Origin: Verrucomicrobiaceae bacterium | GTDB taxonomy: Bacteria; Verrucomicrobiota; Verrucomicrobiia; Verrucomicrobiales; Verrucomicrobiaceae | Direction of reading: 5' to 3' | Assembly: GCA_016795485.1 (NCBI GenBank) | Contig: JAEUHM010000044.1 | Location: 1-64,000, forward strand | Length of the DNA: 64,000 nucleotides | Part shown: one piece after another, positions 1 to 13,189 of the stretch | Numbering within the stretch: position 1 is the first letter of the stretch | Layout: each line of letters starts with the position of its first letter | Program-made: the position numbers and the translations under genes | The notes under the pieces: generated by a model | The model's database searches: none | Told to the model about the DNA's origin: nothing | Seen by the model: only the letters and a program-made list of their open reading frames with translations

Positions 1-788
1 TTCGCGCTGTTGTAGATGTAGGCGATCATGCCGCCGTCGTTGAGGCGACCGAGGGCTCCGTAGCCGCGGCGATTGGTGATGAAAGGCAGCTCGCTGCGCT
101 TCGTGAAAGTCTCGCATCCATCCGTGCTCACGTGCAGCTCATAGACGTGCTCCTTCGCGTTGCCGCGCCAGTCTTTCTCGGCGTCGTTGGCAAAGTGGAG
201 CACGCGGATTTCGCCGTCGTGATACTCGGCATCGTAAATGCGGCCGCGAGATGAGCACACAGGTTTGGGTTCGCTCCACGTCATGCCTGCGTCGGTGCTT
301 TTCGAGACCAACGGCTCCCAGTAGGGCTGCCAGAGCGCGTTCTTCGATACATCGCAGATGAGGTAAAAGAGCACGATCTCGCCTTTGTCGGTGACGATGG
401 CCTTTTCGGCCATGGCGGAGCGGCCCATCTTCTTCTCGTGCAGCTTTTTGGAAAAAGAGAGCACCTGCGGCTCGCCCCAGGTCTTGCCACCGTCCAAGGA
501 ACGTTTGAACTCCATCCAGCCGACACCGGAGTGGCCGCCGTTGTCGCCGGAACAGTTCGGATAAAACGCGATCAGCTTCCCCGGCTCAAGCTGCACCAAC
601 GCATGGCCGAGATGACCGCTGCGACGTTTCGCGGAGTGATCAACGAAGACAAGGCCGTCATTCGGCGGATTCGCTGGCGTGAGCCGCGCGGCGCACTCGG
701 AGGTTTTTCCGGGCAACGTGGTCGGCGGCGGCGCTGCCGAAGCGGCGGCGGTGACCGCTATCAGGAAGCAAAAATGTCGGAGGAGCAT
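1..788 (-). CDS. Sialidase/BNR-repeat family secreted protein, 3' end outside window
   Basis: Seen: an open frame of about 262 codons starts at the ATG at 788-786 and runs off the left edge without a stop. It begins with a short hydrophobic signal peptide ending near ASA-APP. Two Asp-box-like elements are visible, SLDGGKTWGEP and STDAGMTWSEP, and the phrase GRSAMAEKAIV precedes the second. Family knowledge: repeated S-x-D-x-G-x-T-W boxes mark the six-bladed beta-propeller of sialidases and related exo-glycosidases. Inference: an exported glycan-active hydrolase or its non-catalytic relative; the catalytic Tyr/Glu pair would lie beyond the edge and cannot be checked. It is transcribed away from the phosphatase-like gene at 860, with about 70 bp between them. 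Confidence 0.8.
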   Translation of the reverse strand, partial: MLLRHFCFLIAVTAAASAAPPPTTLPGKTSECAARLTPANPPNDGLVFVDHSAKRRSGHLGHALVQLEPGKLIAFYPNCSGDNGGHSGVGWMEFKRSLDGGKTWGEPQVLSFSKKLHEKKMGRSAMAEKAIVTDKGEIVLFYLICDVSKNALWQPYWEPLVSKSTDAGMTWSEPKPVCSSRGRIYDAEYHDGEIRVLHFANDAEKDWRGNAKEHVYELHVSTDGCETFTKRSELPFITNRRGYGALGRLNDGGMIAYIYNSA

Positions 789-859
789 GATGAGTCAAAA
801 CGTGTCGAAGAGCGGGATTTGATACGTTGAATGCCCACAAGGCGTGTTATGCTAACATC

Positions 860-1192
860 ATGGGGAAGCGAATCTTATTCCTGTGTTCGAGAAACAAACT
901 TCGGAGCCCGACTGCGGAAACAGTTTTCGGATCGTATCCGGGGGTCGAGGTTGATTCGGCTGGTTTGAATCCTGATGCAGAAATGCAACTTACCGAGGAG
1001 CAAGTGGAGTGGGCCGACTTGATCTTGGTGATGGAGAAGTCACATCGAACTCGGTTAAACCGCAAGTTTGGTCGGCACCTAGCCAGAAAAAGAGTGGCGG
1101 TACTCAACATACCTGACAACTACGACTACATGGAACAGACGCTCGTCGAGTTACTGAAGAGCCGATGCGCTCCGTATTTGCCTGCGACCTAG
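860..1192 (+). CDS. Small low-molecular-weight protein tyrosine phosphatase-like protein
   Basis: Seen: about 110 residues from the ATG at 860 (MGKRILFLC). An upstream start at 827 would add 11 residues without homology-like character, so the internal ATG is preferred. The P-loop CSRNKLRS fits C-x5-R-S/T right after the first beta strand, and VDSAGLNPDA follows as in low-molecular-weight phosphatases. Family knowledge: short proteins of the COG4551 type share this loop but lack the C-terminal DP acid loop of classical enzymes, which is also not obvious here. Inference: a cytoplasmic phosphatase-like protein of unknown substrate. Its last 4 bases overlap the convergent DUF1648 gene. Confidence 0.78.
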   Translation: MGKRILFLCSRNKLRSPTAETVFGSYPGVEVDSAGLNPDAEMQLTEEQVEWADLILVMEKSHRTRLNRKFGRHLARKRVAVLNIPDNYDYMEQTLVELLKSRCAPYLPAT

Positions 1193-1713
1193 TTATCCGC
1201 TTCTATCACAGTGCCAGACGGCAAGCGAAACTGCTTCCACATCCAAACAAGGGAACTGCCGACAATGATGATCATGAGTGCTCCCAACGCCCAAGTTGCC
1301 CCAGCATTAAGCATCGGCGGTGAACTCATATTGGCTTTAGCAACTTGGTAGTTGAGAAAGATCATCCAAAGAATCGTTCCAGAAGCGAGCCAAAGCGACC
1401 AATTACGCATCACAGCACAAGCTTGCGGAAAGTTCTCGGGACGCCGCCAATAAGTTGCGTTGGGCAAGTTGACCACTGCAGGTGGCAAGTAATGAATTAA
1501 GTAGCTCAGGAGAACGATCAACCCAGGAACTCCAAGCGCGGTAGAAATCATCAGACCGCCGTGGGAACTTCTCGACATCCAACCATTCGCACGACCAGCA
1601 GCATCAAAATGAGTCGCTAACCTCTCGGGCATCTGATTGATCCAAATGAAGTGAGTGACGATAAACAATACCGCAGAAGGGGCCAATGCCCACCAACCCA
1701 ATCGCTTACTCAT
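1189..1713 (-). CDS. DUF1648 membrane protein
   Basis: Seen: 174 residues with four hydrophobic segments, at about residues 7-25, 52-72, 104-122 and 139-158. Between the first two is the motif MPERLATHFDAAGRANGW, typical of the DUF1648 domain (P-x-x-x-x-x-H-[FW]-[DN]-x-x-G). Family knowledge: DUF1648 is found in integral membrane proteins, some of them SdpI-like immunity proteins, but most have no assigned role. It starts 20 bp after the DUF1501 gene on the same strand and may share its transcript. No SdpI-specific C-terminal domain is apparent, so an immunity function should not be assumed. Confidence 0.75.
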   Translation of the reverse strand: MSKRLGWWALAPSAVLFIVTHFIWINQMPERLATHFDAAGRANGWMSRSSHGGLMISTALGVPGLIVLLSYLIHYLPPAVVNLPNATYWRRPENFPQACAVMRNWSLWLASGTILWMIFLNYQVAKANMSSPPMLNAGATWALGALMIIIVGSSLVWMWKQFRLPSGTVIEADN

Positions 1714-1733
1714 GATTGCGAACCCACCAAAGC

Positions 1734-3077
1734 TTAGGCAATGATTCCAGTGACAATCTTGCCGCCCTGTAGACCCGTAAGTCGAATACGCCGACCACCG
1801 CTCACCACGGCAAGGTTCTCGTGATCAAGACCAAGCAAGTGGAGAATGGTCGCATGGAGATCGCGGAAATGGACGGCCCCTTCAACTACGGCGCTTCCAT
1901 TTTCGTTCGTCATACCATGCACATGGCCGGGCTTCACACCACCGCCCGCCATCCAGAAAGTGAAGGCGCGGTGTTGATGACCCGTCTGATCTTTATCCTG
2001 ACCCGGTGTAAGTCCTGGACGGCCAAACTCCCCACCCCAGACGACAAGCGTGTCGTCTAACAGACCCCGTTCATCAAGATCATCTAGCAAGGCGGCAATC
2101 GGCGCATCGGTTGATGCACAATTGGCGGTTAGATCACGGCGATGATCCGTGTGCTGATCCCAACTCCCATGATCGAGCTTTATGAATCTCACTCCAGCTT
2201 CACAGAAGCGCCTTGCTAGCAGACATTGACGACCAAAGTCGCTAGCTTTGCATGTGCCCGCCGAATAGTCCTGACCAACAGCATAACGTTTCAGCGTTGC
2301 GTTCGATTCGTTGCTGATGTCAAGCAAATCAGGAGCCTGTGCTTGCATACGAAAGCCAAGCTCCATCGTCTGAATGACGCCTTCCAACTGCGGATCGTTG
2401 TCTCGATGAGCACTATGCCGTTGGTTCATAGACTGAATGAGATCCAACTGTCTTCGCTTGATGCCCATCGGCAGGTGATCACCTCGGATGTCGGCAATGG
2501 TTGCATAGCGCATATCCTCACCATTTACACCGATGGGAGTCCCACCGTAGACCGCTGGTAGGCAGGCGCTGGAATACTCGGAAGGTTTGGCCGTGTTGAA
2601 ACTGATGAAGCCAGGCACATTCTGATTCTCAGTGCCAAGACCATAGGTGATCCAAGCACCCATGCTCGGGCAGGGCCGCAGACGATCGCCCGTATGAAGT
2701 TGAAGCATCGACTGAGCATGAATGCTGGTGTCAGCCGTCATGCCGTTTAGCAGGCAAAGCTTGTCGGCGTGACGCGCCAAGTTTGGCAGCAAGTCTGATA
2801 TCCAGAGACCACTGTCTCCACGTCGCTTAAAAGCGGCAATTGAGCCAGCGTGCGGCTTTTTGCCGACCTGTGGCTTGAAATCAAACGTGTCCATCTGAGC
2901 GGGCCCACCGGACATGTTGAGAAAAATCACTCGTCTAGCTTTCGGTCGGAGGACAGATAGCCTCGGGTAGAGCGCCCCAGCGACTGCACTATCAGCCGAT
3001 GCCAACCCTGAAAGCGCCAAGTAGCCAAATCCGCACGAGGCGGTCTGAAGCATTTGTCGACGATTCATCATGGGCAT
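1734..3077 (-). CDS. DUF1501 family secreted protein
   Basis: Seen: 447 residues. The N-terminus has NRRQML followed by a hydrophobic stretch, a twin-arginine-like export signal. Conserved-looking blocks are [36 protein letters not shown] and [12 protein letters not shown], with [10 protein letters not shown] near the C-terminus. Family knowledge: DUF1501 proteins belong to the alkaline-phosphatase/sulfatase-like superfamily and are encoded next to DUF1549/DUF1553 cytochrome proteins in Planctomycetes and Verrucomicrobia; their substrate is unknown. The gene sits 24 bp after such a partner. Inference: an exported pair acting together in polymer or sulfated-glycan metabolism. Confidence 0.88.
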   Translation of the reverse strand: MPMMNRRQMLQTASCGFGYLALSGLASADSAVAGALYPRLSVLRPKARRVIFLNMSGGPAQMDTFDFKPQVGKKPHAGSIAAFKRRGDSGLWISDLLPNLARHADKLCLLNGMTADTSIHAQSMLQLHTGDRLRPCPSMGAWITYGLGTENQNVPGFISFNTAKPSEYSSACLPAVYGGTPIGVNGEDMRYATIADIRGDHLPMGIKRRQLDLIQSMNQRHSAHRDNDPQLEGVIQTMELGFRMQAQAPDLLDISNESNATLKRYAVGQDYSAGTCKASDFGRQCLLARRFCEAGVRFIKLDHGSWDQHTDHRRDLTANCASTDAPIAALLDDLDERGLLDDTLVVWGGEFGRPGLTPGQDKDQTGHQHRAFTFWMAGGGVKPGHVHGMTNENGSAVVEGAVHFRDLHATILHLLGLDHENLAVVSGGRRIRLTGLQGGKIVTGIIA

Positions 3078-3101
3078 GGCAGAGGGGCTTCTACGTTGGA
3101 A

Positions 3102-5384
3102 TCAATCAACATATCTCAACTCGCTGCTAGCAAGTAACGCCTGACTAAATGCAGCCCACGCGGCAATGAGCGGCTCACGACTGGACAAGCTTGCCGAAGC
3201 CAACTCAGAAGCAGTCTCCATCACGAACCGCTCCCCTTCCCTGACCTCTTCAACTGTAGCCTCTCTTCCCAATGTAAAGCGATAAGCAAGGCTCACTTTT
3301 TGCTCCGTGGTGCCGCCCAAACGGTCCAAACGCTGTGCGAAACGCATAGACTGATCCACCAAAAACTTGTTGTTCAGCAAATAAAGAGACTGAGTAGACA
3401 TCGCGCTAGAGTCACGCTTACCGGTGACAGTTGTTGCGTCCGGCAAATTGAATGGTGTGAGTTCAGGAGGCATGGAGTTCCTCAACATAAGCAAGTAGAT
3501 GCTCCGATGAAGGCTGGGCTGATGCAGAGCGGGGAGTTCATTGATCAACACATCACGCTGCTGAATCAGAGAGCCCTGAGCAGGTTGTAGGATCAGCGAA
3601 CCGGTTGCGGCTAACATGCAGTCCCGCATTGTCTCAGCATCCATCCGACGACGTTGGTGATGAGTCAGCCAAGTCGCATCGCCTTTAGACGCAGAAAGCT
3701 GATAGGTCCGGCTCAGGACGATCCTGCGAATCAGTCGCTTCACTGACCACCCGTCACGAACGAAAGTAGCTGCAAGGTGATCGAGCAACTCTGGATGGGT
3801 CGGCAACTCCCCAGTAAACCCAAAGTCATCTGGAGTGCTGACCAGCCCTACACCAAAAAGGTGCTGCCAGACTCGATTGACGATCACTCTCGCTGTGAGC
3901 GGGTGTGAAGCGTGCGTGAGCCAGCGAGCCAACTCCAATCGTCCGCTGGCTTTATCATTGGGCGTCCACTCCATCCCTAGCGCACCGCATGCACTGAGGA
4001 AACCTCGAGGAATCGGTGCACCGAGCTTCTTTGACTCACCATCGATGTTGAGTTGCGCGTTTGCGATTCTTTTCGACTCACGAACCCCCATGGCTAGAGG
4101 CGAATCCGGCTGGTAAGCAAAAGACGCTTTTGCTGGTGGACGACGAGGCGTGTATTTGGAGATGATCGGCTCAATGCCGTCATTCATCGCCACTTTGGAA
4201 GCGTCATTGAGTTCGTGCAGAGCCGTCTGTGGAGCCGTGAGACCTTGATGTGCAGCCGCTCCCCACAAGGTTTCAGTGCTTCGAAAGATACCAGCTAGTG
4301 CATAGTAATCTCTCGTCGGAATGGGATCTGTTTTGTGATCATGGCAACGAGCACAACCCACGGTGAGGCCCAAGATTCCGCTGCCAATGGCAGCTATCTG
4401 GTCTGCGATGACATCCATCTCGAAGTTGTCATTCATCGCCTTTGCAGGCTTTGCGCCGAGAGCGAGAAAGCCCGTTGCGATCAACTGCCGGTCACGCTGA
4501 GATGGTGACTCATAGGGAAGCAAATCGCCGGCAACTTGCTCCGTGATGAAGCGATCGAAAGGCAGGTCCCTGTTGAATGAGCTGATGACGTAATCCCGAT
4601 ACCGCCAAGCGTGAGGGAAGCTCGCATTCCGGCTCAGACCGTCGTTTCCGTTCGATTCGGCATAGCGCGCAACGTCAAGCCAGTGCCTGCCCCATCGTTC
4701 GCCAAAATGCGGACTCTCCAGGAGTTCATCGACGTAGCGAGCTAGGTTCTGTTGATCCGAAAGCGGGGGCAATCCGGTGAGATCAACCGCCAGCCTTCTG
4801 CGCAATGCATCCATTCGTGCATCGGGCCCTGGCGACATGCCCTTGGACTCCATTTTTGCCAAAGCAAAGACGTCGATGCTGCTGCGAGGCCATTGTTTGT
4901 CTTTCACTTCTGGCAAACCTGGCCCCGTAACCGGCTGAAGAGACCAAAGAGGCTTGGACGCAGCTTTGGCAGACGTTTTTGGCAAATCAGACCTCGGATC
5001 TGGTGCTCCCATGCGGACCCACTCGGTGAAATCAGCAACCACTTGTTCGGGAAGCCGATATTTGGGCGGCATTTCGATGCCGTCGTAACGAACGGCCTGC
5101 ACAATGAGGCTTTCATCTGGTTTTCCCGGCAATAAAGCAGGACCAGACTCGCCACCCGCGATCATTTCCGAAGGCGCGTCTAACAACAATTTACCACCAA
5201 TCTTCGTGGACTGCTGGGAGTGGCACTCATAGCAGTGTTTAACAAGGACAGGACGTATCCTGCTCTCAAAAAAAGTGCGCTGCTCCGGACTCATGTCCGC
5301 CGCGCAAACCAGCGACACACCAACCGTGAGCCATGCTGCCATGGTGGCATAGCACGAAGTGAGGTTTGCGTTTGAGGATAGCAT
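3102..5384 (-). CDS. Planctomycete-type cytochrome c (PSCyt1) / DUF1549 / DUF1553 protein
   Basis: Seen: 760 residues with an N-terminal hydrophobic signal ending around VCAAD. An early heme-binding motif CYECH lies near residue 52, followed by a GGKLLLD...GGESGPALLPG...MPP segment typical of PSCyt1. The middle part has HFGERWGRHWLDVARYAESNG and a second CxxCH (CARCHDHKTDP) of DUF1549. The C-terminal third has LARWLTHASHPLTARVIVNRVWQHLFG of DUF1553. Family knowledge: large periplasmic proteins abundant in Planctomycetes and Verrucomicrobia, redox function unproven. It begins 38 bp downstream of dnaE and ends 24 bp before the DUF1501 gene, so cotranscription with one or both is possible. Confidence 0.9.
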   Translation of the reverse strand: MLSSNANLTSCYATMAAWLTVGVSLVCAADMSPEQRTFFESRIRPVLVKHCYECHSQQSTKIGGKLLLDAPSEMIAGGESGPALLPGKPDESLIVQAVRYDGIEMPPKYRLPEQVVADFTEWVRMGAPDPRSDLPKTSAKAASKPLWSLQPVTGPGLPEVKDKQWPRSSIDVFALAKMESKGMSPGPDARMDALRRRLAVDLTGLPPLSDQQNLARYVDELLESPHFGERWGRHWLDVARYAESNGNDGLSRNASFPHAWRYRDYVISSFNRDLPFDRFITEQVAGDLLPYESPSQRDRQLIATGFLALGAKPAKAMNDNFEMDVIADQIAAIGSGILGLTVGCARCHDHKTDPIPTRDYYALAGIFRSTETLWGAAAHQGLTAPQTALHELNDASKVAMNDGIEPIISKYTPRRPPAKASFAYQPDSPLAMGVRESKRIANAQLNIDGESKKLGAPIPRGFLSACGALGMEWTPNDKASGRLELARWLTHASHPLTARVIVNRVWQHLFGVGLVSTPDDFGFTGELPTHPELLDHLAATFVRDGWSVKRLIRRIVLSRTYQLSASKGDATWLTHHQRRRMDAETMRDCMLAATGSLILQPAQGSLIQQRDVLINELPALHQPSLHRSIYLLMLRNSMPPELTPFNLPDATTVTGKRDSSAMSTQSLYLLNNKFLVDQSMRFAQRLDRLGGTTEQKVSLAYRFTLGREATVEEVREGERFVMETASELASASLSSREPLIAAWAAFSQALLASSELRYVD

Positions 5385-5422
5385 CCAATCCCCTACGCTT
5401 TCAAATCCCTAGGCCTATCCGA

Positions 5423-8941
<3,519 letters not shown>

Positions 8942-9168
8942 GATGCAGAGGGTCAAATAGCAACGGGTGAACGGTGCGCAAGGAGCCTTCCGGCGGTTGA
9001 ACCCCAGGATTGAGCCACCTTCTTCCTTTTGATCTGCGGTTTGTGGTAATATCTTAGGTCAATGATTGTGTTTAGACCCTAAAAGGCTTCTGAAAGACAT
9101 CCAAATCATTCAAATCACTTTATTTCTTGCCAAGCTTTGTAAATACTGTAATTATTGAATGAAATCTG

Positions 9169-9177
9169 TGTTATAAT
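9169..9177 (+). promoter_or_regulatory. Extended -10 promoter for the secretion operon
   Basis: Seen: TGTTATAAT at 9169-9177, a consensus -10 with the upstream TGn of an extended -10, 32 bp before the gspE ATG. No good -35 hexamer lies at 16-18 bp spacing. The surrounding 9050-9190 is markedly AT-rich compared with the genes on both sides. Inference: the start of the operon that reads to 17888. Confidence 0.55.
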
Positions 9178-9209
9178 ACTCACAATAAGACTGCGCTCAC
9201 CCTGCCTCC

Positions 9210-11021
9210 ATGTTTCCTGCTCTAGACAACCTCCTCAAATCTTGCGGCCTCGCCCACCACGATGGTGTGCGTGCGGCTATTGAGGAATCGTGCTACAACC
9301 AGACATCCTTTGTCGATGCGGTATTGGATTGCGAGGGCGTAAATGAGCGCGTTTTTCTTCAAGGATTGGCCGCGACTCTCGACTTGCCATGGTGGGAACC
9401 AGATTCCGACAAAACTTGTGATCGGTCACTCCGCCGCCACCTGCCCGCGGAGATTGCGCTCCGTAATCGCTTGCTGCCGATCGCCGTCGATACCCGGCCA
9501 TCAGAGAATGCGCACCAAGCCATTGATCAAGCATCCGCAACCGAGCCTGTGGCACTCCACGTCGCTTGCTGTGATCCGCTGAATCTCGTCGCACGTCAGC
9601 AACTCGCAGCGTCAGTTTCTCTGCCTGTCATTTGGCACTTAGGGATGCGGACTCGTGTGGTAGAGGGCTTGCAAAAGCTCTACGGCTTGGGCGCAGACAC
9701 CTTTGAGAAGATCCTCCGAGGACGTGTAGACTGGGGCTCAGAAGACCTGGATCACGAAGTGACAGTGCTGGACGAACCCGAGGATGAAGAAGCCTCTGTG
9801 GTACGATTTGTGAACCAGATTCTCCGGCGGGGTCTTGAGCAACGCGCAACGGATATCCACGTCGAGCCACAGCAGGACCGTCTACGCATTCGCTACCGGA
9901 TAGATGGTCGCTTGGAAGAACTCCCAGTGCCTGACAACATCAAGCAGCTTCAGTCGAGCGTCATCGCGCGACTCAAGATCATGGCGCGCCTCGACATCGC
10001 GGAGAAGCGTCTGCCCCAGGACGGACGCATCAACCTAGAACTAGATGGCATGCCGATTGACGTTCGCGTGGCTACGATTCCCAGCGTGGAAGGCGAATCG
10101 GTATCACTTCGTCTTCTAGGCCAGCAACAGGTCACTCTGGATCGCCTGGGCATGGCAGACACCGTACGTCCCGTGGTAGACGAACTGCTGAAATTGCCCA
10201 ACGGCATCATTCTCATCACCGGCCCAACAGGCTCCGGCAAATCCACAACGCTCTACGCTTTCCTGAGCCAGTTGAATCAAACTCACCGCCGGATCGTGAC
10301 CATCGAGGACCCGGTGGAATACAAGATGCCTGGAGTCGTGCAGATCGCCGTTAAGCCGGAGATTGGCCTCACTTTTGCAACTGGCTTGCGATCCATTCTG
10401 CGCGGTGACCCCAACGTGGTGATGGTGGGTGAGATGCGAGACCTTGAGACGACCGAGATCGCCATCCGGGCTGCTCTCACTGGCCACCTAGTGCTAAGCA
10501 CGCTGCACACCAATGACGCTATCGGTGGTATCAGCCGACTGATCGACATGGGCATCGAGCCGTTTCTGGTTTCATCCGCCGTCCGCGCCTTCTTCGCACA
10601 ACGTCTTGTTAGAAAGCTCTGCCCGGCATGCCGGGAACCCGATCACGATATTGATCCAGCTTACCTTCAGACCATCAACTTCCCCAACTTCCGCAACGGT
10701 CAGATCATGAAGGCGCGAGGTTGTGAAAACTGCCGTGGCACTGGATTCCAAGGCCGCTTAGCCATCTACGAGGTCTGCATGCTTACCCAAGCCCTCCAGC
10801 ATCTCATCAACACGCGCGCCCACCCGAGCGAGTTCCATAAACAAGCTCTATCCGACGGCTATCTACCCATGCGCGGCTACGGTTTCCTCAAGGTCATCCA
10901 AGGTGAGACCACCATTCAAGAAGTGCTCAGCGTCACCGCAGCCGAACGCAGCTTCAGTGAAGCCAAGCCGCGGCTAAAACCCCTAGCCCCAGTGACAAAT
11001 CCCCTAGTGGGAAGCCACTAA
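9210..11021 (+). CDS. gspE: Type II secretion / pseudopilus assembly ATPase GspE
   Basis: Seen: 603 residues. An N-terminal GspE/MshEN-like domain spans about residues 1-165. The ATPase domain carries Walker A GPTGSGKST (338-346), an Asp box with IEDPVEY (365-371), Walker B-like VMVGEMRD (404-411) and a His box TGHLVLSTLHTND. A four-cysteine zinc site (C471, C474, C505, C508) is intact, as in GspE and PilB. Family knowledge: a cytoplasmic hexameric ATPase that drives pseudopilus assembly. First gene of a ten-gene operon with 12 bp to gspF. The lack of PilT, PilC or a major pilin beside it favours type II secretion over a type IV pilus. Confidence 0.95.
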   Translation: MFPALDNLLKSCGLAHHDGVRAAIEESCYNQTSFVDAVLDCEGVNERVFLQGLAATLDLPWWEPDSDKTCDRSLRRHLPAEIALRNRLLPIAVDTRPSENAHQAIDQASATEPVALHVACCDPLNLVARQQLAASVSLPVIWHLGMRTRVVEGLQKLYGLGADTFEKILRGRVDWGSEDLDHEVTVLDEPEDEEASVVRFVNQILRRGLEQRATDIHVEPQQDRLRIRYRIDGRLEELPVPDNIKQLQSSVIARLKIMARLDIAEKRLPQDGRINLELDGMPIDVRVATIPSVEGESVSLRLLGQQQVTLDRLGMADTVRPVVDELLKLPNGIILITGPTGSGKSTTLYAFLSQLNQTHRRIVTIEDPVEYKMPGVVQIAVKPEIGLTFATGLRSILRGDPNVVMVGEMRDLETTEIAIRAALTGHLVLSTLHTNDAIGGISRLIDMGIEPFLVSSAVRAFFAQRLVRKLCPACREPDHDIDPAYLQTINFPNFRNGQIMKARGCENCRGTGFQGRLAIYEVCMLTQALQHLINTRAHPSEFHKQALSDGYLPMRGYGFLKVIQGETTIQEVLSVTAAERSFSEAKPRLKPLAPVTNPLVGSH

Positions 11022-11033
11022 CCTAACAGCAGC

Positions 11034-12266
11034 ATGCCAACATTTGCTTACAGTGCTCATGGCCCAAGCGGAGTCGTCAACGGTGAACTCACCGCTGGCG
11101 ACCGTGCAGATGCCTTTGCGCAACTTAGCAAGAAGCGGCTGCAACCCTTCAAACTAGAAGCAAAAGGCGCAACAACTGCTGCTAACGCAACAAAAGCACG
11201 CCCGGAAGCGGTCCATACAGGTCAAATCAAGCTGAAGCTGAATCAAGTTGTGCTCTTCACTGAAGAACTCAGCGATCTACTGGCCGCTGGCATCCAACTT
11301 GAGCCGGCTTTGGCAACGATGGAACGCCGCAAAGAACTCAGTGGGCTCAAAACGCTCGCCGCAGCACTCCGCACCAAAGTGCGCGATGGTATGTCCTTCT
11401 CCAAAGCAGTAGCAGCCACGACGCCAAGCTTTGGCAGCCTATTTTGTGCCGTAGCCGCTGCTGGTGAAGCGTCTGGAGCAATGCCTACAATCTTGAAGCG
11501 TCAGGCTGAATACATGCGTGGTCTCCAAGCCCTGAGAAGCAAGGTCATGGGTGCCCTCATCTATCCTGCGTTCCTCATCGTAGCGGCATTGGGTGTTTCA
11601 GCTCTGTTTGTTCTCTATCTCATCCCAAAACTCACGGAGATGCTGGATAGCACTGGCGGTTCACTGCCCATGGCAGCCCAAGTCATCCTTAGCCTCAGTG
11701 ATTTGGTCAAAGCATACTGGTGGGTTTTGGCCATCATTGGCATCACGATCTTCATCTTGTTCAAAGCTTGGGTTTCTCGGCCATCCAGCGCTATCCCCTA
11801 TTCGAAGATGCAACTCCGACTTCCAGTGTTTGGCCCGGTGTTGAGTTCCCGCTTCTACGTTCAGTTCATGGAGACTTTGGCGAACCTTGTGGGCAATGGC
11901 CTTCCGATGATGAATGCCATGCAACTCACTCAGCAAGCCACCGACAACGCCTTCTTGCGGAGTGAACTGGATCCCGTCATTCGCAATGTCGGTGAAGGTG
12001 TGGCCTTGTCCCGAGCTTTGGACCGCAGCGGACATTTTCCTCCGTTGCTCATCGATATCGTTTCCGTTGGCGAACAGACAGGAAAGCTTTCCGAAGCACT
12101 GCAAAAGGGTGCTGAACGCTTTGACCGTGAACTCGCTAAACGCGTGGAGCGCATGACCGCCATGATTCAGCCCCTGATCGTCTTCCTCATGGCCGGAATG
12201 GTCGGCACCATGGCCTACCTGATGATCACCGCCATCTTCCAAACCATCTCTGGAATGAATCGCTAA
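11034..12266 (+). CDS. gspF: Type II secretion inner-membrane platform protein GspF
   Basis: Seen: 410 residues, the normal GspF length. Two tandem T2SSF domains of about 120 residues (roughly 75-195 and 275-400) each contain the L-x-x-G pattern (LSDLLAAGIQLEPAL and METLANLVGNGLPMMNAM). Three hydrophobic membrane segments are at about 175-197, 218-240 and 380-402. Family knowledge: the polytopic protein that couples GspE to pseudopilin assembly. It lies 12 bp after gspE and 25 bp before gspG. Confidence 0.94.
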   Translation: MPTFAYSAHGPSGVVNGELTAGDRADAFAQLSKKRLQPFKLEAKGATTAANATKARPEAVHTGQIKLKLNQVVLFTEELSDLLAAGIQLEPALATMERRKELSGLKTLAAALRTKVRDGMSFSKAVAATTPSFGSLFCAVAAAGEASGAMPTILKRQAEYMRGLQALRSKVMGALIYPAFLIVAALGVSALFVLYLIPKLTEMLDSTGGSLPMAAQVILSLSDLVKAYWWVLAIIGITIFILFKAWVSRPSSAIPYSKMQLRLPVFGPVLSSRFYVQFMETLANLVGNGLPMMNAMQLTQQATDNAFLRSELDPVIRNVGEGVALSRALDRSGHFPPLLIDIVSVGEQTGKLSEALQKGAERFDRELAKRVERMTAMIQPLIVFLMAGMVGTMAYLMITAIFQTISGMNR

Positions 12267-12291
12267 CAAACAACCCAATAACAACCTCAAC

Positions 12292-12723
12292 ATGAAAAAC
12301 ACCCGTCACAAGAAACTCAACTCAGGCTTCACGCTCATCGAAATGGTGCTGGTACTCGGCATTGTGGCCCTGCTCGTAGGTGCTGGCATCTTTCAACTCA
12401 CTGGCGTGCTCGAAGGAGGCCGCGAAAAGCGTGTCAAAGGTGACCTCACGACGCTCTCCAGCGCCTTGCGGGCCTATGAAATGCAAAACGGTTTCCTGCC
12501 TTCCACTGAACAGGGCGTGGCCTCATTGGTAGAGCGTCCAACCTCCCGCCCAGCGCCTCAGAACTGGCGTCCAATGCTCAAAAAGATGATCGTCGATCCC
12601 TGGGGCAATCCTTATCACTACCGCCGCCCTGGCACGCAGGACAAAGGCGGCTTTGACGTGTTCTCCGCAGGGGAAGACGGTAATCCAGGAACCGCCGACG
12701 ACATCGGCAACTGGCAACTCTGA
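12292..12723 (+). CDS. gspG: Major pseudopilin GspG
   Basis: Seen: 143 residues with a prepilin leader cut after Gly12, giving FTLIEMVLVLGIVALLVGA with Glu at +5. The C-terminal part has DPWGNPYHYRRPG and DVFSAGEDGNPGTADDIGNW, the Asp-rich calcium-binding loop that distinguishes GspG from type IV pilins. Family knowledge: the major subunit of the pseudopilus. Preceded by gspF and followed 8 bp later by a GspH-like gene. Confidence 0.95.
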   Translation: MKNTRHKKLNSGFTLIEMVLVLGIVALLVGAGIFQLTGVLEGGREKRVKGDLTTLSSALRAYEMQNGFLPSTEQGVASLVERPTSRPAPQNWRPMLKKMIVDPWGNPYHYRRPGTQDKGGFDVFSAGEDGNPGTADDIGNWQL

Positions 12724-12731
12724 TTCGAGTC

Positions 12732-13184
12732 ATGAACTCTCTACCCACACATTCAGAATCGCGCAGTTCCTCCGGGTTCACATTGCTTGAGGTCTGCATC
12801 GCACTGACGATCGCGATGCTGATTCTCGGCGTGTCCGTCTTGGGGATCACAGGTGTCCAGGATGAGCAACGTCTTCGTGAATCGGCTGCGGAAGTAGAGT
12901 CTTCAGCACGTGAAGCCCTATTGGACGCCATCGCTCATCATCGTCCGATTCAACTCGGCCTCGACGGTGGGATTGCAGGCTCCGTTGGCGGGGTGGTGGA
13001 AGTCAAACGTCATGGTGAAAGCAAGTTTCGTGCGCCCACCGCAGGTGAAGTCTGGGAGTTTTCACCCAGCGGCGTCTGCGAACCGATAGAGATCCGCATC
13101 ACCAGCCAAGCAGGGGTTATCGAGATGGGCTTTGACCCACTCACAGCGTGCGCCAGGAAAAAGAACATCATCGTCAACAGCTAG
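12732..13184 (+). CDS. GspH-like minor pseudopilin
   Basis: Seen: 150 residues, leader cut before FTLLEVCIALTIAMLILG with Glu +5, followed by a short beta-rich domain. Size and position directly after gspG match GspH, but the globular part shows no diagnostic motif that I can recognise. Family knowledge: minor pseudopilins prime and cap the pseudopilus. The stop is 5 bp before the next pseudopilin's start. Confidence 0.78.
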   Translation: MNSLPTHSESRSSSGFTLLEVCIALTIAMLILGVSVLGITGVQDEQRLRESAAEVESSAREALLDAIAHHRPIQLGLDGGIAGSVGGVVEVKRHGESKFRAPTAGEVWEFSPSGVCEPIEIRITSQAGVIEMGFDPLTACARKKNIIVNS

Positions 13185-13189
13185 AAGTC

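Noticed and set aside
438..830. 130-codon + strand ORF opposite the sialidase gene
   Set aside because: The minus strand encodes a signal peptide and Asp boxes over the same bases, while this frame has no features.
1189..1713. SdpI-type immunity protein
   Set aside because: Only the DUF1648 part is recognisable. No SdpA/B/C-like toxin genes are present, so immunity would be an over-reading.
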